This document shows positions 51,445 to 60,017 of a stretch of 64,000 nucleotides of DNA, one piece after another. This DNA is from Caulobacteraceae bacterium. Lineage in GTDB: Bacteria > Pseudomonadota > Alphaproteobacteria > Caulobacterales > Aquidulcibacteraceae. The notes beneath the pieces are model-generated. The model was not told the origin of the DNA and did not search any database. It saw only the letters and a list, made by a program, of their open reading frames with translations. Location of the stretch: assembly GCA_009773335.1 (NCBI GenBank), contig WRPF01000017.1, forward strand, positions 1-64,000, read 5' to 3'. Position numbers and translations under genes: made by a program. Every line of letters starts with the position of its first letter. The first letter of the stretch is position 1.

Positions 51445-53844
51445 ATGACCGCCCGCTCCATCGCCGATCTCACCCCTGCCCGCGCCGCGCCTGATCTCGC
51501 CGCACTCGCAAAGCTCGAGGAGCGCATGCTGTGGCTGGCTGCGTGGACCATCCACAACGCCAATCACCTCCGCGAAAGCCGCGACGGCTTGAAAGTGGGC
51601 GGCCACCAGGCGTCGTGCGCGTCGATGACCACGATCATGACGGCGCTGTTCTTCCATGCGCTGCGCCCGCAGGACCGCATCGCGGTGAAGCCGCACGCGA
51701 GCCCGCTGTTTCACGCGATCCAGTACATGCTGGGCCGACAGACTCGCGAACAGCTCGAGAGGTTCCGCGCGCTCGGCGGCGCACAATCGTATCCGTCGCG
51801 TACGAAGGACAAGGACGACGTGGATTATTCCACGGGCTCCGTGGGCTTGGGCGTCGCGGTGACGGCGTTCGGCAGCCTCGTGCAGGACTACCTCGCCGCG
51901 CGCGGCAAGATTCCGCCCGAGCGCATGGGCCGTTTCATCGCGACGGTGGGCGACGCGGAACTGGACGAAGGCAATGTCTATGAAGCGCTGATCGAGGCGT
52001 GCAAGCACGACCTGCGCAACATCTGGTGGATCGTCGACTACAACCGCCAGTCCCTCGACGCGGTGACGCCGGACCGGATGTTCGACCGTTTCGACGATAT
52101 CTTCGCCGCAGCGGGCTGGCGTGTGGAAACGCTGAAATACGGCCGGAGCTTGCGCGATGCGTTCAAGGCGCCGGGCGGCGGACAACTTCGCGAATGGATC
52201 GATGCGTGCCCGAACGATCTCTACGCCGCGCTGTGCTTTGAAGGCGGCGCATCGTGGCGCGAACGTCTCGATGGCGACCTGAAAGGCCCGGCGCAGAAAC
52301 TGCTCGCGGCCTATGACGACGAGGGGCTCGCAAAACTGATGACCTCGCTCGGGGGGCATTGCCTTGAAACGATGATCGAGGCGTTCGATCGCGCAGCATC
52401 TTCCGAGACGCCGATCTTCATGCTCGCCTACACGGTGAAGGGCTGGCGCCTGCCCTTCCAGGGCCACAAGGACAATCACTCCGGCCTCATGAACCCCACG
52501 CAGATGGGTGCGTTTCGCGGCAAGATGGGCGTACCGGAGGGCCGCGAATGGGAACCCTTTGCGGGTCTGCCCATCGAGATCGAGACGCAGTGCAAGGCGG
52601 CGCTCGCGGCTTCACCGTGGGCGAAAAACACCCAACGCCGTTTCGACGCGCAGCGCGTGCCGGTGCCGTCGCGTGCGGACTTCCCCCGCGTCGAGGATGC
52701 GGAGATCTCCACGCAAGCCGCGTTCGGCAAAATCCTCAACGACATCGCGCGCACGGGCGGGCCGCTGGCGGACGCCATCGTCACCACATCGCCGGACGTC
52801 TCCGTCTCTACCAATCTCGGCGCGTGGGTGAACCGGCGCGGGCTTTTCAGCCGCAAGACGGACGAGGACGTGTTCCGGAAGCGCAAGATCGCGTCTGCTC
52901 AAATCTGGACGGAGACACCGCAGGGACAACACATCGAACTCGGCATCGCCGAGAACAATCTCTTCCTCAATCTTGCAGCGTTCGGCCTGTCTGCGCCGCA
53001 TTTCGGCGAACGCCTTTTGCCCATCGGCACCCTCTACGACCCGTTCATCGCGCGCGGCCTCGATGCGCTGAACTACGCCTGTTACCAGGATGCGCGCTTT
53101 CTGCTTGTGGCGACGCCGTCGGGCGTGACGCTCGGTCCCGAAGGCGGCGCGCACCAGTCGGTCTCGACGCCGCTGATCGGCATGGGTCAACCCAATCTCG
53201 ATTCATACGAGCCCGCGTTTGCCGACGAACTCGCCGTGCTGATGCGCCATGCGCTCGAACACATGCAGGCCGACGATGGCGGCAGTTCGTATTTCCGCCT
53301 GACCACGCGTGCGCTCGCGCAACCGAAACGCGCCGATGCATCTTGGGAAGATGATGCGCTCGCGGGCGCCTACTGGCTCGTTGCGCCGGCGCAGAACGCC
53401 GATCTGGTGATCGCCTACCAGGGCGCCCTGGCGCCGGAGGCGATCGAAGGGCACGCACGCCTGCTGGAGGATCACCCCGGCGCGGGATTGCTCGCGATCA
53501 CGTCCGCCGATCTCCTTCACCGCAACTGGACGGCGGCGGGAAGAAGTAGGTGGGAGCGCGCGCCTTCAGGCGCGCAACCGAACGACGATGCGGGCCTGAA
53601 GGCCCGCGCTCCCAGCCATATCGCCAGTCTCCTCGCGCCCCTCTCCCCGCGCGCCGGCATCGTCACGCTCATCGACGGCTCGCCATCTGCGCTCTCGTGG
53701 CTCGGCTCCGTGCATGGCCATCGCGTGCGCGCGCTCGGCGTGGAGACCTTCGGCCAGACCGGCGATCTGCCCGATCTCTACCGACACTTGCGTCTCGACG
53801 CCGACGCTATCCTCGACGCCGCCGCCGATCTCGCCCTGGGATAA
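51445..53844 (+). CDS. Thiamine-diphosphate 2-oxoacid dehydrogenase E1, AceE/transketolase-like
   Basis: 799 residues. ThDP/Mg signature GDAELDEGNVYEALIEACKHDLRN...DYNRQ near residue 169, the AceE-like LPFQGHKDNHSGLM near 345, the acidic Glu region IELGIAENNLFLNLAAFGL near 500, and a C-terminal domain with GVETFGQTGDLPDLYRHLRLD. Decarboxylates a 2-oxo acid for transfer to a lipoyl partner, by homology to homodimeric pyruvate dehydrogenase E1, though somewhat shorter. A 64-bp palindromic repeat (53551-53614) sits in frame and adds residues SRWERAPSGAQPNDDAGLKA and a few more. E2/E3 genes are not nearby. Confidence 0.87.
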   Translation: MTARSIADLTPARAAPDLAALAKLEERMLWLAAWTIHNANHLRESRDGLKVGGHQASCASMTTIMTALFFHALRPQDRIAVKPHASPLFHAIQYMLGRQTREQLERFRALGGAQSYPSRTKDKDDVDYSTGSVGLGVAVTAFGSLVQDYLAARGKIPPERMGRFIATVGDAELDEGNVYEALIEACKHDLRNIWWIVDYNRQSLDAVTPDRMFDRFDDIFAAAGWRVETLKYGRSLRDAFKAPGGGQLREWIDACPNDLYAALCFEGGASWRERLDGDLKGPAQKLLAAYDDEGLAKLMTSLGGHCLETMIEAFDRAASSETPIFMLAYTVKGWRLPFQGHKDNHSGLMNPTQMGAFRGKMGVPEGREWEPFAGLPIEIETQCKAALAASPWAKNTQRRFDAQRVPVPSRADFPRVEDAEISTQAAFGKILNDIARTGGPLADAIVTTSPDVSVSTNLGAWVNRRGLFSRKTDEDVFRKRKIASAQIWTETPQGQHIELGIAENNLFLNLAAFGLSAPHFGERLLPIGTLYDPFIARGLDALNYACYQDARFLLVATPSGVTLGPEGGAHQSVSTPLIGMGQPNLDSYEPAFADELAVLMRHALEHMQADDGGSSYFRLTTRALAQPKRADASWEDDALAGAYWLVAPAQNADLVIAYQGALAPEAIEGHARLLEDHPGAGLLAITSADLLHRNWTAAGRSRWERAPSGAQPNDDAGLKARAPSHIASLLAPLSPRAGIVTLIDGSPSALSWLGSVHGHRVRALGVETFGQTGDLPDLYRHLRLDADAILDAAADLALG
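53551..53614. repeat. Composite stem-tetraloop palindrome S4, inside a CDS
   Basis: Outer arms TGGGAGC (53551) and GCTCCCA (53608). Stems GCGCGCC-TTCA-GGCGCGC (53558-53575) and GCGGGCC-TGAA-GGCCCGC (53590-53607). Read through in the E1-like gene without a stop. Same plan as S1 and S3. Confidence 0.85.
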
Positions 53845-53848
53845 TCCG

Positions 53849-54427
53849 ATGAACGACGTTCTTGCGCGCCTGCAGGCCTTTTTCGCCGCGTTCGGACCGA
53901 GCGAGTGGCTCGCGTTCGGCTCCGCCATCGCCGCCGCTTGGTCCTTCCTGCTGAACCGCGCGACCGTGCAGCGTCAGGAACGCATGCAGTTCGAGGCGCT
54001 GCGCGCGGCGCGCGACACCGATCTCATCGGCTGGGCGGACGAGGTGATCGAGCGCCTTTCCGATGCGCAGCGCCTGTGTCGCGACATGGATGACCGGCTC
54101 ATCGCCGGTGACGCTTTCCTCCAGGCGCGCAGCGAGACGCGCACGCGCCTGTCCGCGCTGCTCGATCGCGGCCGTCTCTTCTTTCCGAACACGAAGGCCG
54201 AAGACGAAGCCGAGAAGGCCGCCGCTTTCCAGGGCAAGCGGCAAAAGGCGCTCAACGCCATCTTCGCCGCTTACCGGATCGTCAGCGATCTCACCCGCGA
54301 GGGCGGCCCGGCGCCGCGCGATGCGGTGCTCGCGCTGGTGGAGGAAAAGCGCCTGTTCGTGTCGGAGGTGTTCCTGCACATCGACCCGCGCCGCCGGCGC
54401 GACGTCATCACGGCGCTGGAGCGCTGA
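53849..54427 (+). CDS. Unrecognised protein with one membrane segment
   Basis: 192 residues from ATG 53849, 4 bp after the E1-like gene. N-terminal MNDVLARLQAFFAAF, a hydrophobic segment (WLAFGSAIAAAWSFLL, about residues 20-35), then a soluble helical domain (EVIERLSDAQRLCRDMDDRLIAGDAFL, RGRLFFPNTKAEDEAEKAAAFQGKRQKALNAIFAAYRIV). Likely membrane-tethered in the cytosol. Tight spacing suggests it shares the E1-like transcript. Family unknown. Confidence 0.75.
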   Translation: MNDVLARLQAFFAAFGPSEWLAFGSAIAAAWSFLLNRATVQRQERMQFEALRAARDTDLIGWADEVIERLSDAQRLCRDMDDRLIAGDAFLQARSETRTRLSALLDRGRLFFPNTKAEDEAEKAAAFQGKRQKALNAIFAAYRIVSDLTREGGPAPRDAVLALVEEKRLFVSEVFLHIDPRRRRDVITALER

Positions 54428-54428
54428 C

Positions 54429-54456
54429 AAAAAAGCGACGCTCCGGAGAGCGCCGC
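54429..54456 (-). terminator. Intrinsic terminator, leftward
   Basis: On the minus strand: stem GCG-G-CGCTC/GAGCG-T-CGC (54435-54456) with loop TCCG, followed by six T (54434-54429). Would stop transcripts from the phosphotransferase gene after crossing repeat S5. On the plus strand the six A precede the hairpin. Confidence 0.6.
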
Positions 54457-54570
54457 TGCAGGGATGCACGGATGAAGGATCGATGGATCCAACGCGGGCA
54501 GCTTCGCGCGATGTGGCCCGACTGGCTGTGACCTGCGTCACCTCAACGATATCTTCTCCCCGCAGAGAAA

Positions 54571-54650
54571 CGCTCGTTCCCGACGAAAGTCGGGAACCAT
54601 TTCACCCCGGCGCGACGTCGATGGACCCCGACTTTCGTCGGGGTCGAGCG
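54571..54650. repeat. Composite stem-tetraloop palindrome S5
   Basis: CGCTCG outside; GTTCCCGAC-GAAA-GTCGGGAAC (54576-54597) and GACCCCGAC-TTTC-GTCGGGGTC (54624-54645), 9-bp stems; CGAGCG closes it. The 245-bp gap between 54427 and 54673 holds only this and the terminator. Confidence 0.85.
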
Positions 54651-54672
54651 AAATTCTGAGCGCCGCACCGGA

Positions 54673-55746
54673 TCAAAGAAACCGCAGCGCGTCGTGGTCC
54701 ATGATCTGGCTCGTGGCGCCGTTGAGCATGCAGAAGAACATGTCGTCGCCGCGCGCGGTGCGGGTGACGACCATCGCCGCGAAGAAGGCCGTCAGGAACA
54801 GCTGGAAGCTGCCGGCGGCGTAGTCGGTGACGAGTTCCGCGCGCGTGTAGTTCTTCACACCGCGCGACACGAGGCCGGTGTGATACCGGTCCAGCAGCGC
54901 GGTCTCGTTCGCGCGGCGCTCTTCCGGCGTGATGGCGCCGCCGAGGAAATACGCCACGTCCGTCGCGCCGACCGAGTACGCGATCGACTGCCAGTCGAGC
55001 ACCGTCACCGGCTTGCCGCCTGCGGGCGTGCCGAACATCATGTTGTCCGGCCGGAAATCGTTGTGCGTGAGGCAGCGGGGGCGATCATTGCGGACACGGT
55101 TGACATCGTACGTCTCGACCATGCGCTCGCCGATATGGCGCGCCTCGGGCGTCAGCCGTTCGGCGTACTGCATGGTGAAACCTTGCCAGATTGCTTTCAC
55201 CATCTCCGGCGTGATCGGCCTTGCGGCCTTCGGCGTGTTGTTCACCCAGGCGTAGTCGTCGAGGCTGTCGTCACCCCAGTGCGAGGCGTGCAGCTTGGCG
55301 GCTTCGTCGATCACGATCCCCGCGGTCGCGATGCTCACGCCCTTCAATTGGTCGCCCTGCTCGGCGGGCGCGAGATCGTCCATCATCAGCACGAATTCGT
55401 GCGTGGCGTCATCGACGTCGGTGAACCAGCAGCGCGGCGTCGAGATCAGCGCGCTCGACGCGAGGTGGCGGTAGAAATTCACTTCCCGCCAGTAGTTGCC
55501 GAGCGAGACGCCCGCCGCGCGGCTTTCATCGCCCGGTGACGGAAACTTGCCGACGAGCGAGCGCGGCGCGCCTTCGACATCGCGGGCATACTCGAACACG
55601 AAGCGCACGCTTTCGCCGATCTGGCCGGTGCCGACATTCTTCGCCGTGAAGCTCTTCACGTCCGCATCGACGCCGCCTTCGCGCAGGACTGCGGTCAACC
55701 AGCGGGCGTCGATGTCCTTGGGGCGGCGGATATCCGGCTTTGTCAT
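54673..55746 (-). CDS. Phosphotransferase family protein (APH/choline-kinase fold)
   Basis: 357 residues from ATG 55746. Kinase-like fold: Lys in SLVGKFPSP, Brenner-type catalytic loop LTHNDFRPDNMMFG, metal-binding VLDWQSIAYS. Branch resembles ecdysteroid-kinase/acyl-CoA-associated phosphotransferases rather than antibiotic kinases. Substrate unknown. The following gene in the same direction is far; the divergent neighbour is an enoyl-CoA hydratase, compatible with lipid or CoA metabolism. Confidence 0.87.
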   Translation of the reverse strand: MTKPDIRRPKDIDARWLTAVLREGGVDADVKSFTAKNVGTGQIGESVRFVFEYARDVEGAPRSLVGKFPSPGDESRAAGVSLGNYWREVNFYRHLASSALISTPRCWFTDVDDATHEFVLMMDDLAPAEQGDQLKGVSIATAGIVIDEAAKLHASHWGDDSLDDYAWVNNTPKAARPITPEMVKAIWQGFTMQYAERLTPEARHIGERMVETYDVNRVRNDRPRCLTHNDFRPDNMMFGTPAGGKPVTVLDWQSIAYSVGATDVAYFLGGAITPEERRANETALLDRYHTGLVSRGVKNYTRAELVTDYAAGSFQLFLTAFFAAMVVTRTARGDDMFFCMLNGATSQIMDHDALRFL

Positions 55747-55925
55747 GCGGCTCTTCTTCAGGCGGTTGGCTGGTTGACGAACACTTCGTCGAGCGCGATG
55801 CGTCGCCGCGCAGGACGCCACTTTCCGCCGAGGTTCCAGCCTTTGCAAGGCGGGCCCGCTTGCGGGGATGCGACGAACGTGGTGCCCTCAGCATCGAACA
55901 CGCCATGACGTAACGGGAGCGAAGC

Positions 55926-56732
55926 ATGGAAGACCGGATCACTGTGACGATGCGCGACGCCGTGGCCGATGTGCGGCTCGTGCGCGCCGACAAGATGAAC
56001 GCCCTCGACGACGCAATGTTCACGGCGCTGATCGAGACCGGCGAGCGCCTGAAGACCGACAAGTCGGTGCGCGCCGTGGTGATCTCCGGCGAAGGCCGCG
56101 CCTTCTGCGCCGGGCTCGACATGGGTAACTTCGCGAAAATGGCGTCGGGCGAACGCAAGGGCGGCGCCGGCGCGCTCGTCACCGAGAACCGCACGCCCGG
56201 CGGCGCCAACCGCGCGCAACAGGCGGTCTATGTGTGGCGCGAGATTCCCGTGCCGGTGATCGCCGCCGTCCACGGCGTCGCATTCGGCGGCGGCTTCCAG
56301 CTCACGCTCGGCGCCGACATCCGCTTCGTCGCGCCCGATGCGAAGCTCGCCATCCTCGAGATCAAGTGGGGTCTCATCCCCGACATGGCCGGAATGGTGC
56401 TGCTGCGTGGCCTCGTGCGCGACGACGTTGCGCGCGAACTCACCTACACCGGCCGCATCTTCACCGGCGAGGAAGCACTCTCGCTCGGCATCGCGACGCG
56501 CGTCTGCGCCGATCCCTACGCCGAAGCGCTCAAGCTCGCCGAAGAGATTGCGGACAAGAGCCCCGACGCGATCCGCGCGGGCAAGCGGCTGTTCGCTGTC
56601 ATGCGGGATGGCGATCCGAAGCAGATCCTTCTCGAAGAGTCCCGCGAGCAGATCGCGCTCATCGGCTCGCCGAACCAGATCGAGGCGGTGATGGCGGGCA
56701 TGCAAAAGCGCGCCGCAGTGTTCAAGGATTGA
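55926..56732 (+). CDS. Enoyl-CoA hydratase/isomerase (crotonase family)
   Basis: 268 residues. ADKMNALDDAMF, oxyanion-hole RAFCAGLDMGNF, AAVHGVAFGGGFQLTLGADIRFVAPDAKLAILEIKWGLIPD. Of the two usual catalytic Glu of hydratases one is replaced (ILEIKWGLIPD keeps a Glu, the first site is Gln in GGGFQLTLG), so it may be an isomerase or a hydratase with altered chemistry. Cytosolic, CoA substrates. Repeat copy 3 starts 9 bp after its stop. Confidence 0.92.
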   Translation: MEDRITVTMRDAVADVRLVRADKMNALDDAMFTALIETGERLKTDKSVRAVVISGEGRAFCAGLDMGNFAKMASGERKGGAGALVTENRTPGGANRAQQAVYVWREIPVPVIAAVHGVAFGGGFQLTLGADIRFVAPDAKLAILEIKWGLIPDMAGMVLLRGLVRDDVARELTYTGRIFTGEEALSLGIATRVCADPYAEALKLAEEIADKSPDAIRAGKRLFAVMRDGDPKQILLEESREQIALIGSPNQIEAVMAGMQKRAAVFKD

Positions 56733-56740
56733 TGCAATCG

Positions 56741-56866
56741 CCCTCCCTCCCCTCGATGGGGAGGGTGGCCTGAGCGAAGCGCTTCGCCCCATTCGCCTCT
56801 CGCCCCATCACGGAGGGCACACCCCACCCGGCGCTTCGCGCCACCCTCCCCATCGAGGGGAGGGAG
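56741..56866. repeat. Long inverted repeat, GGGGAGGGTGG family, copy 3
   Basis: Left arm CCCTCCCTCCCCTCGATGGGG (part) and right arm CCCCATCGAGGGGAGGGAG are complementary over about 25 bp; GGTGGCCTGAGCGAAGCG and CGCTTCGCGCCACC continue inward. Shorter interior than copies 1 and 2. Lies between the enoyl-CoA hydratase and the SDR gene. Confidence 0.8.
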
Positions 56867-56902
56867 AGATAGACTTCGAACACTCACGCACAGGAGAACG
56901 AC

Positions 56903-57691
56903 ATGGCACGCCTCACCGGAAAAACCGCCGTCATCACCGGCGCAGCAAGCGGCATCGGGCGCGCGTCCGCGCTGTTGTTCGCGCGTGAAGGCGCCAACGT
57001 CATCGCCGTCGATCTCTCGGAGGAGGTCAAGAAGACCGTCGAGATGCTGAAGGCCGAGGGCGGCAAGGGCGTGGCGATTGTCGGCGATGCGGCGTCCGCC
57101 AAGGTCATCGGCGACGCCGTCGCGCTGGCGGAGAAGGACTACGGCGGCATCGACGTGATGTTCGCCAACGCCGGCGTTTCGGGCGGCCTGCCGGGCCTCT
57201 TCGAACTCACCGAAGAGAACTGGACCAATCTGCTGCGCATCAATCTCGTGGGCGTGTTCCTCGCCGTGCAGGCGGCGGCGCGGCCGATGGTGGAGCGCAA
57301 GCGCGGATCGATCATCTGCACGGCGAGCGTCGCTGGCATCCGCTCCGGCGCGGGCGGCATGCCCTACTCGGCCTCGAAGGCCGGCGTCATCTCCATCGCG
57401 CAGACGGCGGCCAACCAGCTTGCGGGATCGGGCGTGCGCGTGAACGCGATCTGCCCCGGCCTCACCGAAACCGGTATGACGAAACCCGTGTTCGATCACG
57501 CCCGCGCCCGCGGCAGCGAAGGCAAGATCGGCCAGCTCAATCCGTTGAAGCGCGCCGCGGCGCCGGAAGAACTCGCGCAAGTCGCGCTGTTCCTGGCGAG
57601 CGACGACGCATCCTACGTGAATGGTCAGGCGATTGCGGTGGATGGCGGACTGTCGAGTTCGCACCCGGTGGTGCCGGGCAAGATGGCCTGA
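56903..57691 (+). CDS. Short-chain dehydrogenase/reductase
   Basis: 262 residues. Cofactor motif TGAASGIGRASAL (TGxxxGxG), NAG-type FANAGVSGG, catalytic Ser in CTASVAGIRSG and YSASK (Tyr/Lys) at MPYSASKAGVIS, then CPGLTETGM. Asp after strand 2 (VIAVDLSEEV) predicts NAD preference. Oxidises or reduces an alcohol or 3-hydroxyacyl group. SD AGGAGA before the ATG. Confidence 0.95.
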   Translation: MARLTGKTAVITGAASGIGRASALLFAREGANVIAVDLSEEVKKTVEMLKAEGGKGVAIVGDAASAKVIGDAVALAEKDYGGIDVMFANAGVSGGLPGLFELTEENWTNLLRINLVGVFLAVQAAARPMVERKRGSIICTASVAGIRSGAGGMPYSASKAGVISIAQTAANQLAGSGVRVNAICPGLTETGMTKPVFDHARARGSEGKIGQLNPLKRAAAPEELAQVALFLASDDASYVNGQAIAVDGGLSSSHPVVPGKMA

Positions 57692-57706
57692 ACCCAGATT
57701 TGAAGC

Positions 57707-59173
57707 TTAGAGCACAATCCGCGCGCGCGCTGCGGCGGCGCGCGCCGGGTCGATCGGTTCGAGACGACTCAGGTAGATGGCGGCGTCCGCGCGCGACGCC
57801 GCCGCCGATGCACGGCCTTCGAGCGCATCGGCGTTTTCAGGCCTGATCGCGAGCGCCTGTCCGTAAGCTGCGCGTGCCTTCTCGCGGTCGCCGAGATTGT
57901 CGTGCGCATAAGCCAGATTGAGCCAGGCGGTGAAATCTCCGGGCCTGAGCGTGATGACGCGCTCATAGAGCGCGGCGGCGCCGGCGTAGTCCCTCGACAG
58001 AAACAGCGCTGTGGCTTTGCCGTTCATCAGCATCGTGTCCTGCGGCGCGATGGCGAGGCCGCGATCGTAGTGGCGCACCGCCTGCGCATACTCGCCGCGG
58101 TCACGCCAGGTATCGGCCACCGCCTTCAACACCCAGATCGACCGGCCCGCGCGCGCGATGACCCTCTGCCCTTCCGCAAACGCGTCCTCCTTGCGGCCTA
58201 TCTCCCTGAGATTGGTGATGTAGAGACCCGCCATCCTGTCGTCGTTGGGGGCTACGCGCACGCCATGACTGAGAACGGTCAGGCTTTCCTCGAACCGGCC
58301 GGCGCCGGCCAGCGCGAGCGCCTTGGCGCGCCAGCCGTCGCCCCGATCAGGTTCGAGCGTAAGCGCGCGGTCAAACGCCGCCAACGCGCCATCCAGATCG
58401 CCGGCGCCCTGAAGCGCGCCTGCGCGCGCGAGAAGCGTATCGTAGGAATCCGCGTTCATCGCATTGCGTCCCGTCGATTTCACCGCACGCATCTGCGGCC
58501 TGAAACTTTCAAAGGTGAACCTGCCGAGACCGTTGGCGAACAGGCCGGCCTCGTCGCTCATGGCGAGGTATCCGCCCGAGTGCGTGGTCACGTTCTGGCC
58601 GTTCACCTTGATCGACACTTCGCCGGCGATACGCGTGACGACCATTTCGTTGAAGCCGGGCCTGACCATGCCATCGGTCTTGATCGTTGCGGTCTGGCTG
58701 AAGCTGTCCGGCGAACTCTCGAACACGCTCACCGAGCCGTCGCCCATGATCGCGGCGGCCATGTAAGCGCCGGTCTGGCGGTCGTGCGCGAACACCACGC
58801 CGGCGCCGCCATCGGGCGCCTGCGTGTCGGCGACGGCGACCCTGGCGGTGATGCGGAAATCGCCCGCGCCGCCCGGCAGGGGCGCGAGCGCCGTAAAGGT
58901 GGCGCGGGGTTGCGAGATGTTGGCGACAACGTACGTCTCGCCCACGAAGGCGCCGGTGACGCCCTGGTTCTCGCCGACCATGACCTTGGACGCTACCGGC
59001 CCCAACACCCGCTCGGCAGGCGTCGCAGCGACGGGCGGTTCGACCCAGCGCGCCGATTTCCCGAACAGCGAAGAGACTGCCGAGCCAAGGCCGAGCAGCA
59101 GCATGACCAGCACGAAACCGGGGACCAGCATCTTGGCGCGCTCGCCGATGGATGCGGGTTGGATATGTGTCAT
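57707..59173 (-). CDS. Membrane-anchored protein with jelly-roll-like domain and TPRs
   Basis: 488 residues. One membrane helix (about 15-35, LVPGFVLVMLLLGLGSAVSS), then an extracytoplasmic beta domain (about 60-225: YVVANISQPRATFTALAPLP, GDFRITARVAV, GGAGVVFAHDRQTGAYMAA, FTFESFRPQ), resembling laminin-G/3-keto-disaccharide-hydrolase-like sandwiches. A C-terminal array of TPRs follows (AGDLDGALAAFDRALTLEP, GEYAQAVRHYDRGLAIAP, REKARAAYGQALAIRP). Carbohydrate or protein binding in the periplasm is possible. No characterised homologue recalled. Confidence 0.8.
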   Translation of the reverse strand: MTHIQPASIGERAKMLVPGFVLVMLLLGLGSAVSSLFGKSARWVEPPVAATPAERVLGPVASKVMVGENQGVTGAFVGETYVVANISQPRATFTALAPLPGGAGDFRITARVAVADTQAPDGGAGVVFAHDRQTGAYMAAAIMGDGSVSVFESSPDSFSQTATIKTDGMVRPGFNEMVVTRIAGEVSIKVNGQNVTTHSGGYLAMSDEAGLFANGLGRFTFESFRPQMRAVKSTGRNAMNADSYDTLLARAGALQGAGDLDGALAAFDRALTLEPDRGDGWRAKALALAGAGRFEESLTVLSHGVRVAPNDDRMAGLYITNLREIGRKEDAFAEGQRVIARAGRSIWVLKAVADTWRDRGEYAQAVRHYDRGLAIAPQDTMLMNGKATALFLSRDYAGAAALYERVITLRPGDFTAWLNLAYAHDNLGDREKARAAYGQALAIRPENADALEGRASAAASRADAAIYLSRLEPIDPARAAAARARIVL

Positions 59174-59263
59174 CGACCGAGGCTCCGGCGGCGCCTCCGC
59201 AGATGGAGGCGATCTGCCGACACAGGCGCGGCCCGGCCGGAAACCGGGTCATCCATGCTGCCT

Positions 59264-59944
59264 CTAGATGTTCGGCGCCGCCAGCACGACGCCGACTAGC
59301 ACCGCCGCGTAATGCACGCCGGACGCGGCGAGCACGAACATGTGCCAGATCGCGCGCCGGAACGGCAGGCGCTCCCAGACGTAGAAGCACACGCCTGCCG
59401 TGTAGATGACGCCGCCGACGACGAGCAGCGTCAACGCGGCGGGCGACACGCCTTCAAGGAACGGCTTCAGCGCGGCGAGCGCGATCCAGCCGAGCAGCAG
59501 ATACGCCGCGATCCAGATCTTCTTCGACAACCCCGGCGCGAAAAGTTTGCCGGCCGCGCACCCCAGCGCGATCGCCCATACGCCGGCGGTCGTGCCGATC
59601 GCCCACCAGCCCTCGAAGCGTTGCGTCGTGAACGGCGTGTAGGAGCCCGCGATCATGAGGAAGATCGCCGCGTGATCGAGGCGCCGCAGCCGGCTGCGCA
59701 GCTCCGGCCGGCGCGCGAGATTGTAGATCATCGAGGCGGTGAGCATGGCGATCCAGCACAGCGCATAGATCGTGACCGCGCTGACCCGGCCGACGCCGCC
59801 TTGCCAGATCGCGAGGCCCAACAGCACCAGCCCGGCGATGGCGGCGCCCGTGACGCCCGTGACGTGCACCCAGCGATCGACGCTGCGCTCGGCGCTCGTC
59901 CGGTAGAGAGAGAAAGGATCGGCTTCGACGAGCGAGGCATTCAT
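59264..59944 (-). CDS. Hemolysin III family protein (PAQR/TrhA)
   Basis: 226 residues from ATG 59944 (ATG 59956 possible). Seven membrane segments. Family residues: YNLARRPELRSRLRRLDHAAIFLMIAGSYTPF, and AIWHMFVLAASGVHYAAVLV with the two C-terminal His. The PAQR fold coordinates zinc through His residues. Function in bacteria uncertain (membrane-energy or lipid homeostasis). Hemolytic activity should not be assumed. Confidence 0.92.
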   Translation of the reverse strand: MNASLVEADPFSLYRTSAERSVDRWVHVTGVTGAAIAGLVLLGLAIWQGGVGRVSAVTIYALCWIAMLTASMIYNLARRPELRSRLRRLDHAAIFLMIAGSYTPFTTQRFEGWWAIGTTAGVWAIALGCAAGKLFAPGLSKKIWIAAYLLLGWIALAALKPFLEGVSPAALTLLVVGGVIYTAGVCFYVWERLPFRRAIWHMFVLAASGVHYAAVLVGVVLAAPNI

Positions 59945-60017
59945 CGCAAACCCCATGCAAGGCGCCCGGACGGAGCGCTCCGGGAAGGTAGGCGGGGCGG
60001 CGGCTGACGCAAAGGGT

